A stretch of DNA of 64,000 nucleotides. Origin: Areca catechu. Its lineage: Eukaryota > Streptophyta > Magnoliopsida > Arecales > Arecaceae. Both the position numbers and the translations under genes were made by a program. This document shows positions 22,691 through 33,822 of the stretch, piece after piece. The stretch spans positions 84,391,942 through 84,455,941 of the forward strand of contig CM038044.1 in assembly GCA_021397845.1 (NCBI GenBank), in the 5' to 3' direction. How positions within the stretch are numbered: the stretch's first letter is position 1; each line of letters starts with the position of its first letter. A model generated the notes under the pieces. It saw only the letters and a list, made by a program, of their open reading frames with translations, did not search any database and was not told where the DNA came from.

Positions 22691-24521
22691 ATGATTCTGA
22701 ATTCTTTACCCAACTCCTACCTGGATTTTCTCAGTCATTATTGAATGATGAAACTTACTGTGAACTATCATGGTTTGCGAGTATTACTCTAGACTTATGA
22801 GATGGATACCTGCTCCATAAGGAATCGGTGAATGTATTGGGAGGATCTTCTTCTAAGCATCATCCCTTTAAGAAAAGAAAAAAAGTAAAAATAAGGTGCA
22901 ATGTGTTGGGACATCTTAGCCCATTCAGATTAAGAAGTCCAAGTCTAATAATAGACATGAAGAATGCTTCTATAATAGGAAGCAGGGTCAATGGAAGAGG
23001 AACTGTCCCTTAATATTGCTTCCTTTGAACTAATAGGCCGAATAAGAGAAAGCAACAAGCAGTTGCTGGACAAGGTAATTATATAATAATACCTTGTAAT
23101 TTCTCTATTTATGATATACTACTTAGGTATTGGATACCGCAAGTCCAATTAATTTTTGCAATTCGTTACAAGAACTTCAGGTTAGTAAAAAATTTAAGGA
23201 TGGCAAGAGATTCCTGAATGTCAAAAATGGAAGTGAAGTCTAGTCATAGCATTAGAAGTCATTAAGCTTGTTTCAAATCTTGTAATGTCATTTTGAGTGA
23301 TTGTCACTATTCTCCAATATTTTAATTAAATGTCATTTCTGTAGGCCTTTTGGCCAATGAAGGTTTTGAATTTTCAATAAAGAATGATCTTTGTAATATC
23401 ATTGTGAATGGTATTACTATGATGTGTGGACAATTGAGAAATGATATCTATATACTATCATAGCTTATTAGTGTAATGTACACTTCTAATAAATATCCCA
23501 GATTGGATAATGTCACTAATGCCTATCTTTGGCACTATAGGTTAGATCATATTAATAGGAATAGGATTAATAGGTTGACAAAAGATGGTATCCTCGATGT
23601 CAATGAGTCTGAATTATTGTCGACCTGTGAAGCCTACCTTCTTAGAAAAATGACCAAGTTACCTTTTACAAGAAAAGGTGAAAGAGCTAATAAAGTTCTA
23701 AGTCTAATATATACTGATGTATGTAAACCAATGAGCACTTGTGCTAGAGGAGGGTAATATTATTTCATTATATTTACTGACAACCTATCTAGGTAATGGT
23801 ACATCTATCTTATGAAGAATAAATTAGAATCATTTAAAATATTCAAAGAATTTCAAATGAGGTAGAAAAATAAACTGAAAAGAGTATTAAAACTCTTCAA
23901 TCAGATCAAGGAGGAGAATACCTTGCTAGTGAATTTAAGGCATATCTAAAAGATAATGAGATTCTCTCATAATAGACACCTCCTGGGACACCTCAGCTAT
24001 ATGGAGTGTCTGAACAGAGGAATCGAACTCTGTTAGATATGGTTTGGTTTATGATGGACTTTGCTAGTTTGTCAATCTCCTTTTAGGGATATGCTTTTAA
24101 GTTGACCTATTACACTCTTAATATGATTCTAAGCAAATCTATTGATAAAATACCATAAAAGATATAGACATGGCGTAAGCCGACACCCTCACACCTTAGT
24201 ATCTAGGGATACCTAGTTTATGTCAAACATTTAAAGATAGATAAGCTTAGACCAAGGTCTGATAAATATTTATTGGATATCCCAAAAAACCTAAGGGTTA
24301 TTACTTCTACCTTGCTCAAGAAAAAAATGTGTTCATCAGTCTTAGTTCTACCTTTTTGGAAAAGGAGTTCCTTGACGAAGGGACTAAAACTTTTAAGGTT
24401 GAACTTGATGAAGTTCGACAGGTAGAAGAACTGATATAAAATATAGAACCAATTTTGATTAGATCAAACCCAGAGCCTAATATAGAGGTACCATTAAGGA
24501 GATCTAGTAGAGTACTACATT
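22691..24521 (+). pseudogene. gag-pol: Element G: decayed Ty1/copia gag-integrase fragment
   Basis: Pieces in order on the plus strand: gag C-terminal half ('ILNSLPNSYLDF'), a lysine-rich stretch (SSSKHHPFKKRKKVK), a damaged zinc knuckle (CFYNRKQGQWKRNC; second Cys and the His lost), the protease motif VLDTAS (about 23133), and the GAG-pre-integrase/HHCC region ('LWHYRLDHINRNRINRL'). The integrase core follows, with 'YTDVCKPM' and 'SDQGGEYLASEF', then 'GVSEQRNRTLLDMV'. There are many stops and shifts. It is the same broad lineage (Tork/TAR-like) as K, but older. Its end at 24521 ('PLRRSSRVLH') abuts a Sirevirus-type LTR; its RT is not in the window. Confidence 0.8.
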
Positions 24522-25400
24522 GTTGCCCAAGCCGATAACATAAGAGTGGGGTGAATTAGGTTTTCAAAAATTAAAACAAGTATTTTTTTTTAAAACTCAA
24601 ATGCAATGTGTGAACCAAATGTTGTGCAGGCAATATGTGTAAACACTAAAATATAAATGAGAAAGACAAAGATACAAGCAAGAATACAAATATAATAAGA
24701 TTATAGTGGTTCGAAGCGAACCCACTCCTACATCCACTATCCAAGGACCTCTTGAGATTTTAACTATAATTCCATAAGAATATAGCTAATTTATTTTATC
24801 CCAGGCTTACAAACTAAAATCCAAATATAATATTTATTTTATGGGACCCCAAACAAATCCAATATGTGTTTATTTTCTAGGCTTATATATAATCCAATTA
24901 GCTTTCCAAGGATAGCCAATCAAAATCTTAAACCAAACCTAAATTTTAGCTCCCTATTGAAACTTGTAACAAAAATAATCAAACAATTCAAAATAGGGCA
25001 ACAGAAAATGAACTCCAAAAAGAGGTGATTGTTGTAGTTAAAGCTTGATATATAGCTATCAAAGGCTTCAAAAGTTGCTCTTCAATCTACTCTTCAATCC
25101 TCACTTAATGCTCCAAGAGGTTAGGTAGAATGAAGTTAAAACTCCTCTTGAGTTTTCAATGACCACAAAGAATATTCTCCACATTCTCAATAATTGGAAT
25201 TTAAAGTCATTTCTAACCATTTATAGCTATTCAAAACTAAGAAATTGTCAATAGAAATATTAGAAATCAAAATCTAGAAGTTCTAGAACTAGTTGTTACT
25301 ATAGCAATTCATTCATAGATTGACAGTTAGATCCTCTGAAAGAAGTTAGCTCAAATGAATAGTGTCCAAAAATCCATGTCTCTATTATCCTATAAGAGAT
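24522..25400 (-). repeat. Sirevirus-type LTR fragment
   Basis: Starts TGTTGCCCAAGCC...GGGGTGAATTAGG and shares a layout with F's LTR (TGTTGCCCAGTAAGC...GATGAATTGGG), including the 'TATAGTGGTTCG...CCTACATCCACT' block near 24702. It is clearly another family. A minus-strand TATA-like CTATAAATGG lies near 25216-25230. The right boundary is uncertain: it merges with element E's LTR between about 25380 and 25480. No PBS is adjacent, so it is a 3' or solo LTR, possibly truncated. Confidence 0.6.
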
Positions 25401-26033
25401 AGCTCTGATCTTAAAAGTCGACTCTCTTCAATAATGTCCAAAAACTTAAGGGCTTAGAGTTAAAAAAGAATAAATTTTTTTTAGAACTTGATAGAGGCTT
25501 TTTTTTTTTTGCAGCTCCCTCTCTTTCTTGTATGTTGGAAGGGTGAAAGAAAGTGGGAAGTGCCTTTTCCATGAAGTTTTTATAGGTGCCATGGAAGAAA
25601 AATTGTTTACATTCTTTTGAGTGGGAATAAAAAGAATGAAGAAATTTAAATTCCAAATGAATGTAGCCATAATTCTCTTCCTAATTTATTGATAAATCTG
25701 GATGCAAATCTCCTTCAAATTCATTGATGAATTTGGTCCCAAATCTCCTTCAAGTTTATTGGTGGACCACATGAAAGCTTCTTATGGACCAAGCTACTGG
25801 TCCATGGTGGACCGGTAGCATATGGACTTTTTTGGGCTACCTTTAAGATGGGTGTTGGGCTCCAATTGCTCACTATTTGGACTCTAATTTATATCCTTTA
25901 GGCTTGTAGATCGAGCTCTTTATTATGGTGTACCTCTTTTCTACAAAATACAAAAAAAAATATCAATTTTAAAAAGTAAAGATAATTTGACATATAAATT
26001 AATACTTTTATAGCTATTTTTATATACTTATCA
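25401..26033 (-). repeat. 3' LTR of element E (Athila-like), partial
   Basis: Right end TTATCA (26028-26033) is followed by the reverse complement of a polypurine tract, so this is a minus-strand 3' LTR. It shares 'GGTCCATGGTGGACCG' (about 25808) with B's LTR (22449). Possible minus-strand TATA CTATAAAAAC near 25580. Shorter than B's LTR, so the left part is lost or divergent. The poly-A/T tract (25500-25511) and two minus-strand ORFs here are not coding. Confidence 0.6.
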
Positions 26034-26046
26034 CATCTCCCAACTT
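26034..26046 (-). promoter_or_regulatory. Polypurine tract of element E
   Basis: Minus-strand AAGTTGGGAGATG directly precedes TGATAAG. The upstream 'CTCGAGGATGAGTAAGATT' is almost identical to the sequence before A's polypurine tract at 7285-7303. Confidence 0.75.
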
Positions 26047-26993
26047 GAATCTTACTCATCCTCGAGTTAGAATAAAAGATGGTTCGTGAATTGCTTATTA
26101 GAAAATAATTAAGGGGGCTACCAAAATTTCTTAATACCTTACACAAGTTTGGTAAAATTCAAAGGTTGTTCTCATACCCTTTTTATAAGTAAAAGATTTT
26201 TTATTAGATAGTAGATGAAACAAGTCATTGGGATATTAATAGCTTCTAGTAAATTGGTTAAGTGCAAACTCCTCATATTTTCAAGATAACTATTGACCAA
26301 CTCCTATTGTTATTTCTAAATCTTCTACTCCCATGAAGTGGTGAAATATTATTTTGGTGCAAGTATGTTCTTTTTATTGTTACATTTTTTTTTTCCTTTT
26401 TTTAAATATAGACTATGCAATGCCTTGATCTCTTAAGCTTTCTATTTAACCCTTGTAATAAGTTTTTGATCAATGTCTCCCAAACTAGTTGACCTTAGAA
26501 AAACTAGGTGTAGAACACCCCTTGGACTTATTGGCTCAGTCAAAAAGTCTATAGATCAAAACTAGCTGTATAGCAAAGTTTTTTCACATCTCCACTTTTT
26601 GATGCGAGAATCAATTCTTACATAGGTGAAGAGGCCTGATTACTCAATAGAATAATGTTTAGAACCTACTTTTATTATCTCATTCTTTTTTTTTCATGAC
26701 TAATAAAGAAAACTTTGCATTTGTCAATACCCACATACACCTAAGAAGTAGATTCTTCTTTGATATGAATAGGAGGGTTAGAATTATCTAGAAATTGATT
26801 TCATTCTTACTTACCTTTTTAGTTGAGTCTATTAATATTTTATCCCATAGTATTTCAAAAATTATCAAGATTGTTCAATCAATTACAAATCAAAAGTATG
26901 TGACTTACCTTATGTCTGAGACTCGACAAGTGTAAGAATAAGAAAGTGAAAGTAGCTCCAATTATATACTTATTTTTCTTATTATTCCCCTAT
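26047..26993 (-). other. 3' region of element E
   Basis: Non-coding and alignable by eye with the reverse of A's 3' UTR (6380-7300). It is interrupted at 26993, where Tat-like element H begins (TGCCGCC). The 5-bp TSD candidate is CCTAT (26989-26993); its partner would be beyond the right edge. Confidence 0.6.
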
Positions 26994-27600
26994 TGCCGCC
27001 TAGATCGTCGTAAGTCATAGCTTTGACATATTACGGAAGCATCGAGCTCCCTCTAAGTGCTAGGTCCTCTTTTCTGGTTAGCTCCAGAGTCAGTGTGGCC
27101 TGCAAAAAAGAGGTGACCCAGGCTGGGGATTTTGATGGGGATACTCCGATGATCATGTCGTAAGGATAATCAAGGGGAACAGACCTCTGTGATGGAGAGC
27201 TTGGGACCTCTCCATGTAGAGGGTGCAAGATAAGATTTAGAAAATGGAAAGACAAGGTATAGTGGAGATTAGAGAGTAGGGAGGTTCTTTTGGCTGGTTC
27301 CTTACCTATTTGCTCTTTGTGTCTTACCAGTTGCCTCTCTCCCCTTTTCGGAGTTCCCTTCCTCTATTTTATAAGAGAGGAATGGCCTAGACCAAGTCCG
27401 GGGCTTCATCGAGATATCACTTTCCTTGTGCCCGTTTCGAGAGGGGTTTTCCTTTGTCTATGACCTCCCCCTTGTCATACCGGTCCTCAAAAGGAGATCC
27501 TTCTATTGGGGGTGTTTCCGACGTAGTACAGATCTTGTCCCTATGGTGGTGCAGTTTGCCATGAGAGGTGCGGGTACCATGTCATTGAGCCTCATGCCAT
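26994..27600 (-). repeat. Probable 3' LTR of element H
   Basis: Inferred from position and promoter layout: a minus-strand TATA box (CTTATAAAATAGAGG, about 27358-27373) and a left end TGCCGCC (26994) next to the element E sequence it interrupts. The start (right end) cannot be fixed and the 5' LTR is out of view. The 74-codon minus-strand ORF at 27031-27255 lies in R-U5 and is unlikely to be a gene. Confidence 0.45.
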
Positions 27601-28771
27601 GGTAAGTATGAGTCCAGTGAGAGTTCAATTTTTATACAAGATGAGAGGAAACATAGTTTTGGAGCACTTTGGAGCACTAACAGGCCTCATCTAGGAGCTA
27701 GAGGCCTAGATCCCCTTCAGATTCCTTCAAGATGCTCTACAGATGCCCAGATTCCTTCCAAGTGTTTCTCCAGATCTTAGATTGCCTCAAGATGCTAGAG
27801 AATATTCCTAGACCAGGGTGCCCCTTGATTCCCAGGATATTCCAGCACCCCAAGCCTTGAAATCCCAAGCCCAAGAGTCAAATCCAAGTACATAAGAACA
27901 AAGATCCTGTTTTGATACAAGGAATATTCTTGCTCCAGTACCCAGGCATCCAAGCTTCCAGGTGGCCCAAAGCCCATGTGCCAAAGCCCTTTTTCTACCC
28001 ACCCTTGCTGCCCCATGAGCCCAACATGCCAACCAAGGAGGCATCTACATGTTTGACTTGGTCCAAGCCAAGTGGAGAACGGAAGACTAGGTCAAATTGC
28101 TATGTAGTTTAGGATTTCTATGTTGTTTTGGTCTTGTTTTTCTAACATGGTTAAGAGAGGACTTGTATTGTTTCTAGGAGAGGACTTGTATTCTTTCTAG
28201 GAGAGGGCATGGGAACATCTATATAAACCCCACTCCTCCCCCTCTTGTATGAACATTATTCACGAAATCAAAACCTTGCTGAAATTTTGAGCTTGCGAGC
28301 TTGTGTTCTTTGTTCTTGTGTTTTGTGTGGTTGTTTTGTGTGCCCTAGCCAACCCTTGATTCCTTGCCCAAGTCTTCATCAGCCACACCCAAGGAAAAAG
28401 AGCCCAAGCCACCCAACAAGCCAAGGATATTCTTCTTCCCTAGGCTGCCAGCTCTTCTAAACCATAATCCTTCTTCCTTCAAAACCCTAGTTTCTTTCAT
28501 TTGTATTTTGTTTCTTTGATTAACCTTTAACACTTGTAGGATCCCCAAGGTCTCTTCCCCTTTCCAGAGGAGACTTTCTTTGCCTTCAAACTAGATCCAG
28601 ATTGCCTTCAAATTCGGGAACTATAGGCTTGTCTTACAGGTGCCATCTTGAGTGATGAGAGACGTCTTCATCAGCAAGATTTGCAATCACTACCGTACTA
28701 TACTTCCCTAATCCTGATTTTTGATCTATTGAAGGTATGCTATCCTAAATCGGGGGTTTCTCAATTTCCAG
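27601..28771 (+). promoter_or_regulatory. Promoter-like, unassigned sequence (plus orientation)
   Basis: Contains a good TATA box with plant-like context (ATCTATATAAACCCCACTCC, near 28218) followed by a C/T-rich leader. Direct CTAGGAGAGGACTTGTATT repeats lie at about 28150-28205. No coding frame or RT-related sequence. It lies between H's probable 3' LTR and the antisense ORF resumed at 40029. It is either a leader/promoter for that ORF or part of an LTR of another element. Sirevirus F cuts it at 28771. Confidence 0.4.
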
Positions 28772-30336
28772 TGTTTTCCAGTAAGCAACCCAAGGGGGGG
28801 GGGTGAATTGGGACTCTAAAAATTTATTAATTGATGTAATGCAATAGTGTGTAATCCAATCCAACAATTAAACAAGTACTATAATTCAAAAAAAATTCTC
28901 TTAAGTAAATGTGCAGCGAAAATATAAGGCAATAAAAGTAAGACCAATAAGAGGAGACAAGCAACCACAAACACAAAGAAGTATAGTGGTTCGGTGCTAT
29001 CCAATGCTCCTACATCCACTCCCCAAGATCTCCTAGGAAATTCACTATAATCTCAATCGATTATAGTCGATTAGTTTTCCAGGCTCACTAATCAAAACTC
29101 GACTTATTTTCACAAGGCTCACAAGTCAAAACCTAACTTGGTTTTACAGGCTAACCAAGAATCTAAATGATTTTAAGGCTCACCACCAACCTCTCTTGGT
29201 TTTCCGGGCTACCCAAGAACCTAAATGGTTTTCAAAGGCTCACCAATAACCTCCCTTGGTTTTGCAATAGGCTAATCAAGAACCCTTACAACAAATAAGA
29301 GTTTGAAGTAGAGAAACAATATAAGCTTTCTAATAAAAAGCGGGTATCTCTTTGAAGCTCGTTGTTGTGATGCTTTCAACTTAATGAAGTCTCTTTGATT
29401 GCTCAAGAATGATTGATCTTTAATGCTCTTGAATGCTTGGAGGCTTGCTTTTGCTTGAGAGTGGTTGAACTTCAATGAATAGGAGTGAATGCTCTCTTTT
29501 CTTCTCTCTTGGATATTTCTATTTCATTTTCATCAATAATTCTTTATTTTGATTTGATTTGGAGTATATAAATACCTTTCCAAGGCCTCAAATATGGTTT
29601 CTTGTCGTTAGACACAAAAATCTAGCCGTTGGGGATGAAAAGAGATTAGTTTTGTATTTGAAAAACTAGCCATTACTATTTCCAGAACTTCATGTGTCGA
29701 CACTTCAAGCTGTGAGTCGACACTTCAGGTCGATACTTGAACTTCTTGAGTCGACACCTAGTTCAAATATCTTCAATCTAGCTTTCTGAAAATCTCAAAT
29801 GTGTTGACACTTCTTCAGGTAAGTCGACACCTTGAGTCGATACTTCGTATCCATGTGTCGATACTTTTGCAGTCCATTTTCAGCAAGTTCTGTGACTTCT
29901 AAAATTTTAGGCGATGAGCTGATCAATGTGTTGACACTTTGAGTTGACACTTCAAGTCCGTGTGTTGATACTTTAGCCAAGTTATCTAAAACTTTCTTTG
30001 CATATTAGCTTGAGTCGATACTTCACTATCATGTGTCGACACTTGGTGTCATGTGTCGACACTTTGAGTCGACACATCACTGAGATCTTCACAAAATTAT
30101 CTGAACTTGTGTTGAATCAAGTCTTTATTGAAATTAAGTATCCATTCAAGCAAACTTTAACTATCCAAGTCTTTTTTGAGTAGATCTTTCATCTAAACTT
30201 GGCTTTTTCAATCAAATAATTAGTTTTCAAATTGAAGAGCACCTTTTTCTATAAAAACACACTTCAAAGAAATCATTAGTACTCAACTTATACTTAACCA
30301 TTTTGCTTATCATGAAAATCAATAACGGAGTCAACA
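28772..30336 (-). repeat. 3' LTR of Sirevirus F (1565 bp)
   Basis: Aligns along its length with 38461-40028. Minus-strand TATA (TATTTATATA, 29566-29575). U3 carries an array of GTGTCGACAC-type palindromes (about 29693-30080). A run of 10 or more Gs near 28793. Downstream of the TATA the R-U5 part contains repeats of 'GGTTTT.CAAGGCTCAC' (about 29050-29270). Confidence 0.92.
29690..30080. repeat. GTGTCGACAC palindrome array in U3 of F
   Basis: About a dozen intact or one-mismatch copies of a 10-bp perfect palindrome, often preceded by CAT or GA. Spacing is irregular (about 15-60 bp), which is unlike a simple satellite. It lies 120-510 bp upstream of the TATA box, where enhancers would sit. The same array is in the 5' LTR (about 39380-39770). 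Confidence 0.85.
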
Positions 30337-30930
30337 ATCTCCCCCTTTTTGATGATGACAAAATCTTTAAGTATAAATTGCATAAAAAGACTTTCAAAAG
30401 AATTTTTTCAAGATGCGAAGAGCTAAATGCAATAGGTGTATCAAAGTAATTACAATATTGAAAAGATGTATCAGAGAAAGAGTGATATAATTATTAAGAG
30501 TATCAGAGCTTTGGGATATATAAGTAAACTCATGTATCGTGATAGTCTACAAGAAAACATGCTTAGGAAAGACCAAAAACAAAAATTCAGTAATAGACAA
30601 GGCTCCCCTTTAACAGATGATTCATAAAAGAGTTTGTAAACATCTTTTTAAGTATCTAAAGAAAAGATTTAACATGAAATTCAATTCAAAATAGATTTTC
30701 AATATAAAGGAGGTATTGCTCCCCCTTAAAGAATTTACAAAGAATTTTCAATTCAAGCTCAACCTAATTTTCAAAAGAATTTTCAATTTTTTTTTTTCAA
30801 AGGAATTGTCAAACATGACAAATTTTCAAGCATATATTTATACTATTACTCCCTTGCACATTTTCAAGCATAAATTTATACTATAACTCCCTTGCACATT
30901 TATACTATATTCTTATTACTCCCCCTTTTT
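30337..30930 (-). promoter_or_regulatory. Multiple polypurine tracts of Sirevirus F
   Basis: The LTR-adjacent tract at 30337-30350 reads AAAAAGGGGGAGAT on the minus strand. Further copies of the AAGGGGGAG core lie at 30718-30729 and 30918-30930, with weaker GGGAG runs at about 30850 and 30890. Several tracts near the 3' LTR are a known Sirevirus trait. The remaining sequence to 31170 is AT-rich and non-coding. Confidence 0.75.
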
Positions 30931-31169
30931 ATTATCATTAAAAAGGTAGAAAGAAAAATAGGCAAGTCATTCAAGATATAACATTAAAGTATATTATAAA
31001 AATTCATTCATCCATTCAAACGACAATGAAGTACTAAAGGAAAGTTAAAGCATTTCATTCATCTGAAGTCATAATCAGGAAGTACAACATAATATTTCAT
31101 TTAAAGTAAGAATTTGTACAACAACAAAACATACAAAAGATGCATAAAAGTAAACTATCTAAACATAAA

Positions 31170-33109
31170 AAGATCCTAATCCTCATCCTCATCATCGGAA
31201 GATCCAATCTCAATCTGACCAATATCAATGAAAGAGCGAGCTCGGGGCCATATCGATCTGAGATCCGAAGACGGGTCCTGGTCGGTCGTGAAGGAGTACG
31301 ACGACCACGTCGTCTATGTCGAACATACTTCCTACCTCTAGCTGAAGCAGAAGAGGTGGAGGCTATGTCCTTAGCAGGAACAAAGCAGATCGGGGTGACA
31401 GTCTCTACAAATGTTGGATGTGGTGTATAATCAAAGGATGGACTAGAATCAAGATACTGAAATCCTGGTGTGTAAAAGACCTAGCTCTCAGATAAGAGAG
31501 AATGTATGGATGGTAGGTGTATCAATAGTGGGTGTGTCAAAAATAGGTGTATCAGCTAATGAAATGATAGACGTATCAACGATAGGCATATCAGCTGAAG
31601 AATGAATGGGTGTATCTATAATCGGTGAGTCAATAGGAATGTCAATAATGGAGGTATCAACAACAGGTGAAAGAATAATAATGGGAACATGAACATTTGA
31701 TCTAGATGGTGGAGTAGATAGGATAGGAGTCTGAGTAGGTGAACAAGAAGGGTCACAAATGGGACTCCCAGGCAAGTCTATTGTCACCTCTGCTGCTAGC
31801 TTTGAAATCAAATCTGGAAAGTCGAAACTATCAGAGTCAGTCTCCTCATCATCGCCATCATCATCACTATCATCAATAACTGGTTTTGGGGCAGATGGAG
31901 CTAAATCAAAAACTGGAGAACTCCCTGTAGAAGGTCTGGACAATGTGGTCGGAAAAGCTAAGATGCCATCACTCAGTCCTTTGTGGCTCTTTCGGGTCTC
32001 AGCAATATATCAATCAAGTCGCTGTCAAATGATCAAGATGTCTATCTCAATGCGACAGACTCTGTCCATCAAAATCTCTAAAACTCCTGGAGTATCCGAC
32101 TGAACTGGCTGAGGCTATGGTGTAGGCTCAAACTGAGAAGCAGACTTTGGCTACGCTATTGGCTCAGGATGACTCTCTAGAAGAGAGGCCTCTGTAGGTC
32201 CTGCCTCACCGGAATGGATACGCTCCTCCTCCACAGCATCATTATCATCTCTGTCGTCGGCCTGACCTGATACTCTACATCTCCACTGGCCTCTGAACGG
32301 GTGATAACCCATCCGATGTAATGACCTGATGTCATAAACATCAGTATGTAAGAGCATACAGAAGGGCTCATCCTCAAAAGTAACACCATAAGCTCTAAAA
32401 ATAGTGTTAGCCCCATCCCGTAGGGTAAGCACAGTCGCTAACTCATCGAAGCCTCCGTCATCTAAGGAACCATGACCACCGGAAGGTAGACAGGTGTGTG
32501 CTGTACCAACGAGACCATCACGAGCAACTCTCTCTCAATGATGAAATCAAAGCATCTGATCTTCGGTAGAAGGACCCAGGCAATAATGTGGTACAGAAGT
32601 CTCATCTCTGCAGATAAACGAGATGCAGGCACAGTGGCTCCCTCAGGCAAAATGTCTGACTCGAATACACACTGGAGTCCACTCACTCTGTCAATCAAAC
32701 TTTCAGCAACTGAACCAGTCATAAAAATATCCCACACTCTGCTTAATATCTCTGAAGTAATGGGGATATCCCTACCTCTGACCTGAGCTATCCAGCCATC
32801 ACTCCCATGGGCTAATGATCGATAGAACTCTCGTATGAGCCCTAGGTAGTATCTCTCGCTTAGAGAAAAGAAAGATGTCAGACCAGCATCTCTAATCCAC
32901 TAACCGATCCTGAAGTGCTACTGGTCGATGAAACTGAAGTCCACACAGCATCCTTCGACAATCGTCTTCGAGCTCATCCGGCTAGAAGCTGTAAATAGGG
33001 TTCAAACAGGTGGATCTGGAGATCTAGCTTCATGTCTAGCCTTGGTTCTTCACTCTTCTTCCTGATTGGATGTCCGAGGGCGATGGACTACTTGTTTCTG
33101 GGATTCCAT
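31170..33109 (-). pseudogene. Extra ORF of Sirevirus F in the envelope position
   Basis: Same strand as pol, downstream of it. Start ATG 33109 (MESQKQVVHRPRTS). Four stops in the first 110 codons each fit CGA or CAG origins. From about 32900 a globular part reads 'FFSLSERYYLGLIREFYRSL', 'VRGRDIPITSEILSRVWD', 'ARLSAEMRLLYHIIAWVLLP'-like and 'FDFIIERELLVMVSLV'. This resembles the 'putative plant transposon protein' domain (Pfam Transposase_32), recognised from memory. A frameshift near 32470 leads to a second part with an acidic stretch (DDSDDDGDDEETDSD), degenerate D-T-P-I repeats, a basic cluster (RGRKYVRHRRRGRR) and an acidic C-terminus near 31170. No clear signal peptide or membrane segment. 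Function unknown. Confidence 0.65.
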
Positions 33110-33822
33110 TGCACAGAATAAGGATTTGAACAAGTTTGAAGGAGAAACCTAGGGTTTCTAGGGTTCAAAGTGAAAATGGGAGGTGAAATGTTGCTCAATT
33201 CGAACCAAAAAGCATCCCAAATGAAGAATCGAAGAGTTTTGAGCACAGATTGGAGGGAAGGAATAGTGTGGAGTGAGTTTGTGTTTGTGTCGGCTCGAGT
33301 GGGGAGGTGAAATGGAGGAAAAAATTCTTAGGAATGCCCTTAACCTCGGTCTGCTACCATTCATGTGTCAACTCACGAATGTGTTGACACATTCAAGTGT
33401 CGACACATGCATGTGTCAACACATCGACTTAAAATCAAAAATTAAGAGAATCAAAGGCTGATTAAAATCACAGGTAATTCAATAAAATTAATAATAATTG
33501 AATATGATTGATGTCAAATTTGATCTATTTGAGACAAAGATAGGAAGATTTTAATCAAAAGGATTAATGATTCCAAGTTCTCTTCTAATCATACAGAATC
33601 GATCTTCTAGGAGAGGCTTAGTTAAAAATCAGCTAATTGCAATTCAATACTGATAAATTCAAGCATAATATCATTATTTTTAACATGTTCTCTAATAAAA
33701 TGATGCCTAAGTTTTATGTGTTTGCTTATAGAATGTTGAACAGGATTTTTAGTCAAGCAAATAGCACTGGTATTATCACACTTTATAAGTGTACTAGTCA
33801 ACTTGATTCCAAAATCTCTAAG
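33110..33822 (-). other. Spacer between the extra ORF and RNase H of F
   Basis: No ORF of note. At 33363-33427 there are four closely packed copies of the GTGT(C/T)GACAC palindrome otherwise found in the U3 of F's LTRs. They lie about 250-320 bp upstream of the extra ORF's ATG, so they may act as an internal promoter element. Confidence 0.6.

Noticed and set aside
29690..30080. CRISPR-like regularly repeated motif
   Set aside because: Irregular spacing, short palindrome, eukaryotic LTR context.
31140..32786. Plus-strand ORFs opposite the extra ORF of F
   Set aside because: Shadows of the minus-strand reading frame.
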